From JAEUMD01 sp036768475 (lineage in GTDB: Bacteria; Pseudomonadota; Alphaproteobacteria; Rhizobiales; Hyphomicrobiaceae): 64,000 nucleotides of DNA. Both the position numbers and the translations under genes were made by a program. Shown one piece after another: positions 38,835-47,632 of the stretch. Position 1 is the stretch's first letter, and each line of letters starts with the position of its first letter. The notes beneath the pieces are model-generated. The model saw only the letters and a list, made by a program, of their open reading frames with translations. It made no database searches and was not told the DNA's origin. The stretch is taken from contig DAIPMW010000012.1 in NCBI GenBank assembly GCA_036768475.1, forward strand, positions 1 through 64,000. The letters are read 5' to 3'.

Positions 38835-39526
38835 GAAATGACAGTCCGGCCGTCCGCGTCGTTGTTTTCGATCTCGATGGCACGCTGATCGACAGCGCCC
38901 CAGACATTCACGCGGCCGCAAATCGCCTGATGGCCGAGCTGTCTCTGCCGACCTTCGATCTCCGGACCATCACATCCTATGTCGGTAACGGCATTCCAAA
39001 GCTGGTGGAACGCTGTCTGGCGGCGACAGGCGACGCCGGCCGCGCAATTGAGCTCGATCACGCAATCGCGCGCTTCAAGTCGTTCTACGCCGAGGAACCG
39101 GCCCTTCGGACGCGGCCATACCCAGGAGCCGTCGAGGCATTGGCAGCGCTCACCGATGCCGGCTGTCGGCTCGGCATCGTCACCAACAAGTCGGAGGATC
39201 TTTCGCGCGCGGCACTCGCCGATCTCGGTCTGGCGCATCATTTCGAGGTGGTGATCGGCGGCGATACGTTGGCGACGAAGAAGCCCGATCCTGAGGGGTT
39301 AGTTCTGGCTGTCGACCGTCTCGGTGGCGTGCCGGCGGATGCCCTTTACGTCGGTGACAGCGAGGTCGACGCCGAGACCGCCGCCCGGGCCGGCCTTCGC
39401 TTCGCCCTGTTCACCGGAGGCTACCGCAAGTCTCCGGTCGGCGAATTGCCGCATTGGTACGCGTTCGACGATATGCGCGACCTCCTGAGCCAACGCGTTT
39501 TCGCGATTGTCACCGACCCCACTTGA
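38831..39526 (+). CDS. cbbZ: Phosphoglycolate phosphatase
   Basis: HAD-family phosphatase removing 2-phosphoglycolate formed by RuBisCO oxygenation. Nucleophile motif VVFDLDGTLIDSAPDI (about residues 11-26), motif II VTNKS, the K of KKPDPEG and motif III VGDSEVDAETAARAG are present. 231 residues. The start is a GTG at 38831 overlapping the previous gene by 4 bases. Position at the end of the cbb operon supports the cbbZ role. Confidence 0.94.
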   Translation: MRNDSPAVRVVVFDLDGTLIDSAPDIHAAANRLMAELSLPTFDLRTITSYVGNGIPKLVERCLAATGDAGRAIELDHAIARFKSFYAEEPALRTRPYPGAVEALAALTDAGCRLGIVTNKSEDLSRAALADLGLAHHFEVVIGGDTLATKKPDPEGLVLAVDRLGGVPADALYVGDSEVDAETAARAGLRFALFTGGYRKSPVGELPHWYAFDDMRDLLSQRVFAIVTDPT

Positions 39527-39610
39527 TCTTTGTCGCGATTTTCTGCCCGTCTGTGTGTGAAAAGCAATGTAGAAGGCTTCACACATTCGCAGACGCATAG
39601 GTATTTGACG

Positions 39611-40285
39611 ATGATCGACCTCTACTACTGGACAACGCCCAACGGCCACAAGATCACGATCTTTCTTGAGGAAGCCGGGCTCGGCTATGACATCAAGCCC
39701 GTCGATATCAACGTTGGCGAGCAGTTCAATCCCGCGTTCTTGGAAATTTCGCCCAACAACCGCATTCCTGCGATCGTCGACCACGCGCCGACTGACGGCG
39801 GCGCACCGATCTCGATCTTCGAATCCGGCGCCATTCTCCAATATCTGGCAGAAAAGACCGGTCGCTTCCTGCCTGCCGATCTGCGAGGCCGAACCGAAAC
39901 CATGCAGTGGCTGTTCTGGCAGATGGGCGGGCTCGGACCGATGGCCGGCCAGAATCACCATTTCCGTCTCTTCGCACCCGAGAAGATCGAATACGCGATC
40001 AAGCGCTACGTTGATGAGACCGCCCGGCTTTACGGCGTCATGAACGACCGCCTGGCAGACCGGGATTACCTTGCCGGAGAGTATTCGATTGCCGACATGG
40101 CGTCGTTTCCCTGGATCGTTCCCCACCAGCGCCAGGGGCAGAGCCTCGATGAGTTCCCCAATTTGAAGCGCTGGTTCAACGCCATACGTGCCCGTCCCGC
40201 CGTGGTGCGCGCTTACGAGCGTGCCGAGACAGTCAATCCCACGCCGCAGGTGGCTGACGTCCTGAAGATCGTGCTGGCATCATAG
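39611..40285 (+). CDS. Glutathione S-transferase family protein (YfcG-like)
   Basis: 224-residue GST with N-terminal thioredoxin fold (MIDLYYWTTPNGHKITIFLEE) and ESGAILQYLAEKTG glutathione site, followed by the all-helical C-domain (residues about 90-210, WQMGGLGPMAGQNHHF and YSIADMASFPWI). The WTTPNG start is typical of disulfide-bond oxidoreductase GSTs such as YfcG/YghU. It follows the cbb operon by 85 bases, but a hairpin between them suggests a separate unit. The ATG at 39611 is used. Confidence 0.92.
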   Translation: MIDLYYWTTPNGHKITIFLEEAGLGYDIKPVDINVGEQFNPAFLEISPNNRIPAIVDHAPTDGGAPISIFESGAILQYLAEKTGRFLPADLRGRTETMQWLFWQMGGLGPMAGQNHHFRLFAPEKIEYAIKRYVDETARLYGVMNDRLADRDYLAGEYSIADMASFPWIVPHQRQGQSLDEFPNLKRWFNAIRARPAVVRAYERAETVNPTPQVADVLKIVLAS

Positions 40286-40315
40286 GTCAATTGAATTGGT
40301 CACGGCCGTAAGCTT

Positions 40316-40337
40316 CCCGTTCGTTGTTGTGAACGGG
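40316..40337. terminator. Hairpin between convergent GST and hemN genes
   Basis: CCCGTTC-N8-GAACGGG stem-loop, flanked by two ACGGCCGT palindromes (near 40302 and 40363). No T-tract, so terminator function is uncertain. Confidence 0.4.
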
Positions 40338-40370
40338 CAGCATTCATCGTGCAGGAGATGCACACGGCCG

Positions 40371-41714
40371 TCACACCCCGGCCGAATGCTGTGCGGTGCC
40401 TTTGCCGAGATAGGCATCGAACTTGGCGCAGATCGACCGCACGAAGATGCGCCCCTTGTCGGTGACTTGGAAGCCGGCACCTGAGGCTCGCGGCGCGATC
40501 ATTTCGTCCTCCTCTGTATCGCACAGCGCATCAGCCTCTGCGATGATCGGATCGGCGATCTTGCCGAACCGGGCCCGCAGCTCCTCTGCAGGGAACGTGA
40601 AGTCGCACATGAGCCGCTCGATCACGAGGCCGCGTGCGGCATCCTCCGCACTCATTTCGTGGCCGCGCACCGTTGCAAGGCCGCCATCGAAAACGCGGCG
40701 CTCGTATTCACCGATTGCTGGCGTATTCTGCACGTAACCCTGCGGCAATCGCCCGATCGACGAGGAGCCGAGCCCGATCAGTGTGGCCGCCGTATCTGTC
40801 GTGTAGCCCTGGAAGTTGCGCCGCACGCTGCCGCCGGCCAGCGGATCGTGCGGAAGCGCATAGTGATCGAGACCGATGGTGACAAAGCCGCCCTGCACCA
40901 GGCGCTCGGCTGCGCGTGTCGCCAGCGCGAGGCGGGCCTGCATATCCGGCAGCGAGCTGTCTGCGATCAGGCGCTGGTGCTTGATGCGCTGCGGAAGGTG
41001 AGCGTAACCGAACAGCGCGATCCGGTCCGGCCGCATCGACAGCACATGGTCCATGGTCGCGTCGAGTGTATCAAGCGTCTGGAACGGCAGCCCATAGACG
41101 AGATCAACATTGATCGCCTTGATGCCGTGTGCGCGAAACGTGTTGATGACCCACGCAGTCTGTTCCACCGACTGCAACCGGTTGATGGCCTTCTGCACGG
41201 CGATATCGAAATCCTGCACGCCAATGCTCACGCGGTTGACGCCCGCCTCGGCAAACGCCGCAATGCGCGCCTCGTCAAGGCCACGCGGATCGATTTCGAC
41301 GGCGAACTCGGCATCGTCGGCAACCGCAAACCGCTCCTTGAGCTGGGCTGCCAGAGCACGGATTTCGTCGGGCGCCAGAATGCTCGGACTGCCTCCGCCC
41401 CAGTGGATATGCGAGACGCGATGGTGTGTCTTGATCCGCCCGGCCACGGTATCGATTTCGCGGGAGAGCGCGCTCAGATAGCGCGTGATTGGTGCCTTCT
41501 GCCGCGTGATCTTGGTCGAGCAGCCGCAGTACCAGCACAGCTCGTTGCAGAACGGGATATGGACGTAGAGCGAAAGAGGCGTGTCGTCCTCCAGCGCCGC
41601 GAGCCAGGCACCATAGGTCGACTGGTCGACCTCCTTGGAGAAGTGCGGAGCCGTCGGATAACTCGTATAGCGCGGTACGGGCGCAGCATAGCGCCGGAGT
41701 AGTTCGGGTCGCAT
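40371..41714 (-). CDS. hemN: Oxygen-independent coproporphyrinogen III oxidase
   Basis: Radical SAM enzyme converting coproporphyrinogen III to protoporphyrinogen IX without oxygen. The [4Fe-4S] motif CxxxCxxC is C56, C60, C63 in YVHIPFCNELCWYCGC, including the extra cysteine of genuine HemN, and the glycine-rich HWGGGSPS follows. 447 residues, as for true HemN rather than HemW. The ATG at 41714 is used (frame open to 41831). The upstream FNR/FixK-type box fits microoxic or anaerobic induction. Confidence 0.94.
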   Translation of the reverse strand: MRPELLRRYAAPVPRYTSYPTAPHFSKEVDQSTYGAWLAALEDDTPLSLYVHIPFCNELCWYCGCSTKITRQKAPITRYLSALSREIDTVAGRIKTHHRVSHIHWGGGSPSILAPDEIRALAAQLKERFAVADDAEFAVEIDPRGLDEARIAAFAEAGVNRVSIGVQDFDIAVQKAINRLQSVEQTAWVINTFRAHGIKAINVDLVYGLPFQTLDTLDATMDHVLSMRPDRIALFGYAHLPQRIKHQRLIADSSLPDMQARLALATRAAERLVQGGFVTIGLDHYALPHDPLAGGSVRRNFQGYTTDTAATLIGLGSSSIGRLPQGYVQNTPAIGEYERRVFDGGLATVRGHEMSAEDAARGLVIERLMCDFTFPAEELRARFGKIADPIIAEADALCDTEEDEMIAPRASGAGFQVTDKGRIFVRSICAKFDAYLGKGTAQHSAGV

Positions 41715-41885
41715 CGCCTCTCCATTTGAACAGGAATGGGCTCTGGATGAAACGGGTTGCCGCGTCGGCGTCACGGTAGAGCATTCTGCGCCATGTGGTG
41801 CTGTGGCCGAAGCCCATGGGCGGGATGCCAAGCCGGGGCACCGAACGCGGCCTAGTCAATCTAGGTGGAGGTGGCCTCCGCGATA

Positions 41886-41899
41886 TTGACTTTGGTCAA
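41886..41899 (-). promoter_or_regulatory. FNR/FixK-type box upstream of hemN
   Basis: TTGAC-TTTG-GTCAA is a symmetric FNR/FixK/Anr-type site. On the minus strand CTAGAT (41859-41864) is a plausible -10; the resulting start near 41852 places the box centre about 41 bases upstream, the class II position. hemN genes are classic targets of these regulators. Confidence 0.7.
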
Positions 41900-42136
41900 C
41901 GCCCGCCGGGCGGCAAATTGTCGTGCGGTGCTGGCAGGCTGCCCATGCCAGGGGCGCTCGACGAGCCGGATTTGCGGCAGTCAGAGAGGTTGATTCGCCG
42001 CAGGTTCCCGGATTCGCGAGCGTCAGAGAAATGCTGAGTATGTGCATATTCTCGCAGACACCGCTTGGTTAAGGAATTACTTACCCGCAACCGATCTAAT
42101 CCGGGACGCGGATTAGTAGATCTTACGAGCGGATCA

Positions 42137-43462
42137 ATGCGCGGCACGACCCACGCGTCTCTCGACGACATCCACATCACGGGCATCTGGGGCACCCTGC
42201 GACGCAGCGGCACATCGCTACTATTGGCTGCCATGGTAGCTGGCGGTCTCACATACACCGTCCTGTCGATCGCGCCGAAATATATGTCGGAGGCGCAACT
42301 GACGCCCGCCGTCAACAATGCCTGCAATTCCTTCGCCGGTTGTGCGCGCGGTTCCGGCATCGATGGGCTTGCCGATCCGGCAGCCGCGAACACTCCCGTG
42401 CGCGCGTCGAAATCGCCTGGGCTCGCTCGCAGTGGAGTTGGCGATCTGAAGCTGGCGACGATGCTGCAATTCAACAGCGCGCTGGCCAGCACGGACAGCA
42501 TCGGCTCACTTCCGCGTGCTTTGGGTCCGTCCTGGTTAACGGCACTCGTCTCTCTTGCTGCCCTTCTGAGCGGCACGGCGTGGGCGATCACGCGCGCACT
42601 CATCTCGCGCGCACGGGCTCATGCCCACGACATCCAGCCGAAGCGCAGGGCATCGGACCGCGAGCGTCCGGCCAGCGCACTGCCGAGTGACGAGGCGATC
42701 GGTTCGGTTTCGCCATCTGATGTCGTCAGGCACCTGCCGTCACCCGTGAATCGCGACCCCGATAGAAGTAGTTGGGAAGACCGGGTCGACTGTGCCGGAG
42801 TTGCAGAAATTGCATCGGTGCCAAGACTTGCGCGCCATATCCGGGCATACGCACCTAATTCAGGCGGTCTCCGCACGCTCATCACCAGTTCGGCCAGCAC
42901 GATCGATCCGAGCGTCGAAGGCCTGAGCCTGGCCGAGGAATTTGCCGCTGACGGCCAGCAGACCATCGTCATCGACTGGAGTTTGGACGAAACCGGTTTC
43001 TGCCGCAGCATCGGTCTTGGCGCCACTCCGGGTTTCAACGATCTCGCGCATGGAGATGCAACTTTTGAAGACGTGATCCATAGCCTCTCCGGCAGCCAGA
43101 TCCATGTCATGCCTTGCGGAACATCTCTCGGTGGCAAAACGGTCGACCAGGTGCTCGACTGTGAAAAGCTCAACCTCCTGCTTGATGCGCTGGACGAAGC
43201 CTACGACCAGATAATCGTTGTGGCGAAGCCTGCCGATGCGCGTGCGCTCTTCGAGGCCATAGAGGGTCGCTTCGACGCCGCTGTCACGGTTAGCATTGGC
43301 TCGCGCAGCACTGCCAGGCCGCAGGATCCGCCGGACACGTTCCTCGGCTTCGAGGTTACTGGCATCACGCTCATCCGGTTCCATCGCATCAGCGAAAATT
43401 CGGCACGAGCGCAAAGTTTCGTGCATCCCGGCTGGACAGCGGGAGCCGAAGCAAGGATCTGA
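42137..43462 (+). CDS. Wzz/BY-kinase-like protein lacking the P-loop
   Basis: 441-residue relative of polysaccharide co-polymerase/tyrosine-kinase proteins (Wzc/ExoP type). TM1 (about residues 24-44) is followed by PKYMSEAQL as in Wzz, TM2 is at about 133-153, and the C-terminus resembles the BY-kinase domain (RTLITSS ... QTIVIDWSLDETGF ... GSQIHVMPCG). The Walker A GxxxxGK[ST] is missing (SSASTIDPSVEG), the periplasmic loop is only about 85 residues, and there is no terminal tyrosine cluster. It is thus probably not a kinase. The ATG at 42137 has GAGCGGA upstream; a TTG at 42065 is possible. No polysaccharide genes lie directly beside it. Confidence 0.7.
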   Translation: MRGTTHASLDDIHITGIWGTLRRSGTSLLLAAMVAGGLTYTVLSIAPKYMSEAQLTPAVNNACNSFAGCARGSGIDGLADPAAANTPVRASKSPGLARSGVGDLKLATMLQFNSALASTDSIGSLPRALGPSWLTALVSLAALLSGTAWAITRALISRARAHAHDIQPKRRASDRERPASALPSDEAIGSVSPSDVVRHLPSPVNRDPDRSSWEDRVDCAGVAEIASVPRLARHIRAYAPNSGGLRTLITSSASTIDPSVEGLSLAEEFAADGQQTIVIDWSLDETGFCRSIGLGATPGFNDLAHGDATFEDVIHSLSGSQIHVMPCGTSLGGKTVDQVLDCEKLNLLLDALDEAYDQIIVVAKPADARALFEAIEGRFDAAVTVSIGSRSTARPQDPPDTFLGFEVTGITLIRFHRISENSARAQSFVHPGWTAGAEARI

Positions 43463-43599
43463 ATTTTGCCGGTGACGGTGGTGCGCTGCAGCGTGAGCAA
43501 GGATGACCGCGCTCCCCGCACCAAAGGGTCAGATCGACGCAGCCCGCGCCCGACGCCTCACGTGCTGCCGCGCTTCTCTCTGAACGGCACAGACACATC

Positions 43600-43827
43600 T
43601 CATTCCCGCTTGGGCTGAGGCGGATCGCTACGCGACATCCAGCTGATGATGGCTCCTGCGGGCAGGATCCATAACAGCCCGGCAACAACGTAGTAGGCGA
43701 GTTCAGCCAATTTCGATGCCTGATTGACCTGCAGGATCATCGCTACGGAAAGGGCCAGAAGGGCGTAGACGACGAGAACCAGCATCAACGCCACGGTGCC
43801 GACGAGTTTGCGGGTGCGGATCGTCAT
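43600..43827 (-). CDS. DUF2842 family membrane protein
   Basis: 75-residue protein with two membrane segments (about residues 9-32 and 43-63), the second ending AGLLWILPAGAIISWM, characteristic of DUF2842. The family is alphaproteobacterial, of unknown function, and commonly lies near heme A synthase, as here (divergent, 143 bases apart). The ATG at 43827 is used. Confidence 0.85.
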   Translation of the reverse strand: MTIRTRKLVGTVALMLVLVVYALLALSVAMILQVNQASKLAELAYYVVAGLLWILPAGAIISWMSRSDPPQPKRE

Positions 43828-43970
43828 AAATCCTCCGGTGTGTGCGCATTCGGTGGGCGCGCGGGCCGGTAATCCGCCGGTGCGGCATGGTGGTTCCCGG
43901 GTGCCCCATTGATCAGCGCGCCTGCGCCCATTAATCAGACAGCCAAGGCCAGCACAAGGATATGCGAGCA

Positions 43971-45071
43971 ATGGCAACATATTCGACCGCCCAGTCGGCA
44001 GCAGAACGCATCGACGCGCAATCGCGTAGTGCGGCTATGGCCGTGCGCCTCTGGCTTCGCGTTGTCACTGTGCTCGTCGTGGCGATGATCGTCGTCGGCG
44101 GCGCCACCCGTCTTACCGACTCTGGTCTCTCAATTACCGAGTGGCAGCCGATCATCGGCGCAATACCGCCGTTGAACGAGTCGCATTGGCTCGAAGCCTT
44201 CGAGAAATACAAGCAGATCCCCGAGTATCACGAAATCAATAAGGGCATGTCACTGGAGGCATTCAAGAGCATCTATTGGTGGGAATGGTCGCACCGCTTC
44301 CTCGGCCGCTTCATCGGCCTGGCCTTCGCCCTTCCGCTCTTGCTGTTCTGGATTCTGCGCAAAATCCCGCGCGGGATGGAGCTGAAGCTGTTGGGTGTGC
44401 TTGCCCTTGGTGGTCTTCAGGGAGCGATAGGCTGGTATATGGTGAAGTCGGGCCTCGTCGATCGCGTCGACGTCAGCCACTATCGCCTCGCCCTGCACTT
44501 GGGCACCGCGTTCCTCATCCTCGGCCTGCTCGTCTGGATGGCCGAGGAGACCCGCCCTCGTGATACGGCAATTCACCTGGAGACCATCGCACCAGGCCAA
44601 GTGCGCCTCGCCCGCATTCTGGTGGTGGCGTTGTTTCTTCAGGTGCTGCTGGGCGCGCTGGTGGCAGGACTGAAGGCAGGGCTTACCTACAACACCTGGC
44701 CGTTGATGGATGGACGCTTCATTCCCAACGGGCTGCTTACCTTGAGCCCCTGGTACGAGAACCTTTTCGAGAACGTGACGACGGTTCAGTTCGATCACCG
44801 CATGATCGCCTATCTGATCGGCTTGCTGGGGCTGTTACACGTATTTCAGTTGCGTGGCGGCGATGACCGGCGCGTTATGGTATCTGCGGTACTGTTGCTG
44901 ATAGCCATCGTTCTCCAGATGAGCATCGGCATCTGGACGCTGCTTTCAGCCCAAGGTGAGATCCCGATCGGTCTTGGGCTGATGCACCAGGGTGGTGCGG
45001 CGGTCGTCTTCGTCATCGCGGTCTGGCATCTTCACCGCATCAGCCGCTCACCTGCACGCCGGAGAGACTGA
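43971..45071 (+). CDS. ctaA: Heme A synthase (COX15/CtaA)
   Basis: Membrane enzyme oxidising heme O to heme A for aa3-type cytochrome oxidase. Eight hydrophobic segments are predicted; GGATRLTDSGLSITEWQPIIGAIPPL after TM1 and the conserved histidines in WWEWSHRFLGR and VQFDHRMIAYL, HQGGA near the C-terminus, are the type 2 (alphaproteobacterial/mitochondrial) signature. AAGGA at 43956-43960 favours the ATG at 43971 over that at 43962. 366 residues. The stop codon abuts the intergenic repeat. Confidence 0.95.
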   Translation: MATYSTAQSAAERIDAQSRSAAMAVRLWLRVVTVLVVAMIVVGGATRLTDSGLSITEWQPIIGAIPPLNESHWLEAFEKYKQIPEYHEINKGMSLEAFKSIYWWEWSHRFLGRFIGLAFALPLLLFWILRKIPRGMELKLLGVLALGGLQGAIGWYMVKSGLVDRVDVSHYRLALHLGTAFLILGLLVWMAEETRPRDTAIHLETIAPGQVRLARILVVALFLQVLLGALVAGLKAGLTYNTWPLMDGRFIPNGLLTLSPWYENLFENVTTVQFDHRMIAYLIGLLGLLHVFQLRGGDDRRVMVSAVLLLIAIVLQMSIGIWTLLSAQGEIPIGLGLMHQGGAAVVFVIAVWHLHRISRSPARRRD

Positions 45072-45225
45072 TTCACGGCTTCGATGGAAGCAGTCGTGCT
45101 TCCATCTCAGCCGATCAGGCTCTAGACATGTTGAGCTGAAGTGTGCAGCGGTTCAGCGCGAAAAACATGATCAAAACAAGGTTCTGGATCGCGCTCATGT
45201 TTCCGTCAAACATGAACGCGATCTA
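45071..45225. repeat. Composite dispersed intergenic repeat
   Basis: The whole ctaA/argC gap is made of two repeat units. Unit A (45071-45124) is about 46 of 54 bases identical to the reverse complement of 12891-12944 and contains the hairpin GGAAGCA-GTCG-TGCTTCC. Unit B (45123-45225) closely matches 54058-54161 and holds a long hairpin (GATCGCGCTCATGTTT with AAACATGAACGCGATC). The argC TAG stop lies inside unit B. Confidence 0.85.
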
Positions 45226-46173
45226 ACCGCCCAATCCCAGCATCAGGCGGATATTCTGCACCGCCGCACCCGACGCGCCTTTGCCAAGGTTGTCGAGACG
45301 CGCGACCAGCACGGCCTGACCATGCTTTGGATGGCCGAACACGGCGAGTTGCATCGTATCGGTGCCGTTGAGATCCTCTGCGGAAATTCGCCCCTTGAAG
45401 ACCGTGGCTGTATCGCGCACCACGCTGACGAGCTTCGATCCCGCATAGTGCTTCACCAGCGCCTCTTCGATGTCAGCGAGGCCCGGCCGCCCCGGCAGGG
45501 TGTCGAGATGCAGCGGAACCGATACGAGCATTCCCTGACGGAAGTTGCCGACGGACGGCACGAAGATCGGCCGGCGCTCGAGCCGGGCGTACATCTGCAA
45601 CTCGGGCACGTGCTTGTGCTCCAGACCGAGACCGTACAGCTCGAAAGAAGGCGCGGTCTTTTTTACCTCGTAGGCCTCGATCATCGATTTGCCGCCGCCC
45701 GAATAGCCCGAGACCGCATTGACGGTGATGGCATAGTCGTTGGGCATGATGCCGGCTTCGACGAGCGGGCGGATGAGCGCGATGCCGCCCGTCGGATAGC
45801 ATCCGGGGTTGGCGACACGCTGAGCCTTCGCGATCGCGATTGCCTGATTGGCATCGAGTTCGGCAAAGCCGTAGACCCATCCTGGCGCCACGCGATGCGC
45901 GGTCGATGCGTCGACGATCTTCGGCGCCTCGCTGCCGAGCCCATCCGCCAGGGCGACGGCCTCCTTTGCCGCCTCGTCTGGCAGGCACAGCACGACCAGA
46001 TCCACCTCGCGCATCAGGCTCGCGCGCGCTTCCGGATCCTTTCGCCTTTCAGGATCGATCGAGCGTACCGATATGTCGCGAGCGCCCGCCAGCCGCTCGC
46101 GGATCTCCAGGCCCGTGGTTCCGGCCTCGCCATCGATGAAGACGGTTTTCGTCTCAGCTGTCTTGATCGTCAT
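45223..46173 (-). CDS. argC: N-acetyl-gamma-glutamyl-phosphate reductase (type 2)
   Basis: NADPH-dependent third step of arginine synthesis. Rossmann start VFIDGEAGTTGLEIRERL and catalytic cysteine motif NPGCYPTGGIALIRP (about residue 117) are present; the short 316-residue type 2 form (TIGR01851) is usual in alphaproteobacteria. The ATG at 46173 lies 13 bases after the TerC gene on the same strand. Its TAG stop is part of a dispersed repeat. Confidence 0.95.
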   Translation of the reverse strand: MTIKTAETKTVFIDGEAGTTGLEIRERLAGARDISVRSIDPERRKDPEARASLMREVDLVVLCLPDEAAKEAVALADGLGSEAPKIVDASTAHRVAPGWVYGFAELDANQAIAIAKAQRVANPGCYPTGGIALIRPLVEAGIMPNDYAITVNAVSGYSGGGKSMIEAYEVKKTAPSFELYGLGLEHKHVPELQMYARLERRPIFVPSVGNFRQGMLVSVPLHLDTLPGRPGLADIEEALVKHYAGSKLVSVVRDTATVFKGRISAEDLNGTDTMQLAVFGHPKHGQAVLVARLDNLGKGASGAAVQNIRLMLGLGG

Positions 46174-46186
46174 TTTTCAATGCGCC

Positions 46187-46951
46187 TTAACCCGCACCCG
46201 GCCCTAGTCCGAGCCTGTGCATGATGCCATCGAAAATGGTCTCCGAGCAGCCCACACCCCAGGCGGCGCAAGCAATGTGATGGCTGTCGCGATAGATCAT
46301 ATCGAGTGCCACGTAGAGAATAATGAGGAGGCCGATCCACGCGATCCAGGGATAGCGCGCCAGCAGCTTGGCAATGTAGGTCGATGCGACCGCCATCAGA
46401 ATTATCGCAATCGCAAGGCCGATCACCAGCACCAACGTCGATTCACCCGCCGCCCCCGCGACCGCGAGCACGTTGTCCAGCGACATCGAGAGATCAGCCA
46501 GGATAATGGTCCACAGCGCGCCCCAGAAGCCGGTCTGGTCGCCCGATACGCTGCCAGATGCCAGGTTGGCCTCGACGGTGTCGATCGAATGAGCGTTCTC
46601 GCCGACGATCTGCCGGTACATTTTCCAGCAAACGAACAACAGCAGCAAACCACCGGCAAGCGTCAGGCCGATGATTTGCAGCATCTGCTGCGCGATGCCC
46701 GAAAACAGGATGCGCAGCACCACCGCGCCAGCTATGCCCCAGAAGATAACCTTGGCGCGCATGTCGGGGCGAACCCGGGAAGCCGCCATGCCGACGACGA
46801 TGGCGTTGTCACCGGCCAGCGTCAGGTCGATCATCAAGATGTTGAAGAGCGCCAGCGAGTTCAACTGCCACCAGGTCGGCGAAAGGAGATGACCGATCTC
46901 CTCGGAGAGTTCCGTCACCATGCTTGCAGCGCTCAAAGCCAAGCTTTCCAT
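46187..46951 (-). CDS. TerC family membrane protein (YjbE type)
   Basis: 254-residue polytopic protein with about seven hydrophobic segments. TerC motifs are FNILMIDLTLAGDNAIVVGMA in the first half and IILADLSMSLDNVLAVAG in the second, the conserved acidic residues thought to bind a metal ion; the YjbE-like subgroup is implicated in manganese export/homeostasis. It is located between rpsI and argC, co-directional with argC and 13 bases apart. Start ATG at 46951 (46921 possible). Confidence 0.9.
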   Translation of the reverse strand: MESLALSAASMVTELSEEIGHLLSPTWWQLNSLALFNILMIDLTLAGDNAIVVGMAASRVRPDMRAKVIFWGIAGAVVLRILFSGIAQQMLQIIGLTLAGGLLLLFVCWKMYRQIVGENAHSIDTVEANLASGSVSGDQTGFWGALWTIILADLSMSLDNVLAVAGAAGESTLVLVIGLAIAIILMAVASTYIAKLLARYPWIAWIGLLIILYVALDMIYRDSHHIACAAWGVGCSETIFDGIMHRLGLGPGAG

Positions 46952-47101
46952 TCAACTCCCCCCATGATCGGTTTTGCGCCCCTCCAGGGCCGTGTCTTTG
47001 AGCGGCGCCAGCGTAAGACTCTGCACACTGCGCCGGGCTGGTCGCGGGAGGACATGTGGCATTCCACAGCCCACCTTGCAAGGCGACACGGCGACAAAAG
47101 A

Positions 47102-47129
47102 GAACAGCCCGCCGAAGGGCGGGCTGTTC
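47102..47129 (-). terminator. rplM-rpsI rho-independent terminator
   Basis: Perfect 12-bp stem (47102-47113 with 47118-47129) and GAAG loop, followed on the minus strand by TCTTTTGTC. It starts 21 bases after the rpsI stop. Confidence 0.88.
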
Positions 47130-47150
47130 GCAAAGGGATCTGCAATGGCC

Positions 47151-47627
47151 TTAGCGCTTCGAGAACTGGAAGCTGCGGCGGGCCTTGGCGCGACCGTATT
47201 TCTTGCGCTCCACCGTGCGGCTGTCCCGGGTCAAGAACCCGCCGCGCTTGAGCACCGGGCGCAGGTCGGGCTCGTAGTAGGTCAGCGCCTTGGAGATGCC
47301 GTGACGCACCGCGCCGGCCTGGCCGGAAAGTCCGCCGCCGGCGACCGTGACGTTGATGTCGTACTGATCGGCGCGATTGGCGGCCTTGATCGGCTGCATC
47401 AGAAGCATCTGCAGGACTGGACGGCCGAAGTAGACCGTGAAGTCCTTGTCGTTGACAGTGATTTTGCCGTGTCCCGGCTTTAGCCAGACCCGCGCGACCG
47501 CGTCTTTGCGCTTGCCGGTGGCGTAGGCGCGCCCGTGCGCGTCGAGCTTTTGTACGTGAACCGGAGCGGCCTGGACGGCGTCCTTCAACCCGCCGAGATC
47601 CTCGAGTGTCTTGGTCTCGTTCGACAT
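47151..47627 (-). CDS. rpsI: 30S ribosomal protein S9
   Basis: 158 residues. C-terminal KKYGRAKARRSFQFSKR, which contacts the P-site tRNA, and the GRAYATGKRKDAVARVWL core are typical. The N-terminal extension of about 30 residues is common in alphaproteobacteria. It lies 5 bases downstream of rplM in the conserved two-gene operon. Confidence 0.97.
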   Translation of the reverse strand: MSNETKTLEDLGGLKDAVQAAPVHVQKLDAHGRAYATGKRKDAVARVWLKPGHGKITVNDKDFTVYFGRPVLQMLLMQPIKAANRADQYDINVTVAGGGLSGQAGAVRHGISKALTYYEPDLRPVLKRGGFLTRDSRTVERKKYGRAKARRSFQFSKR

Positions 47628-47632
47628 GATCC

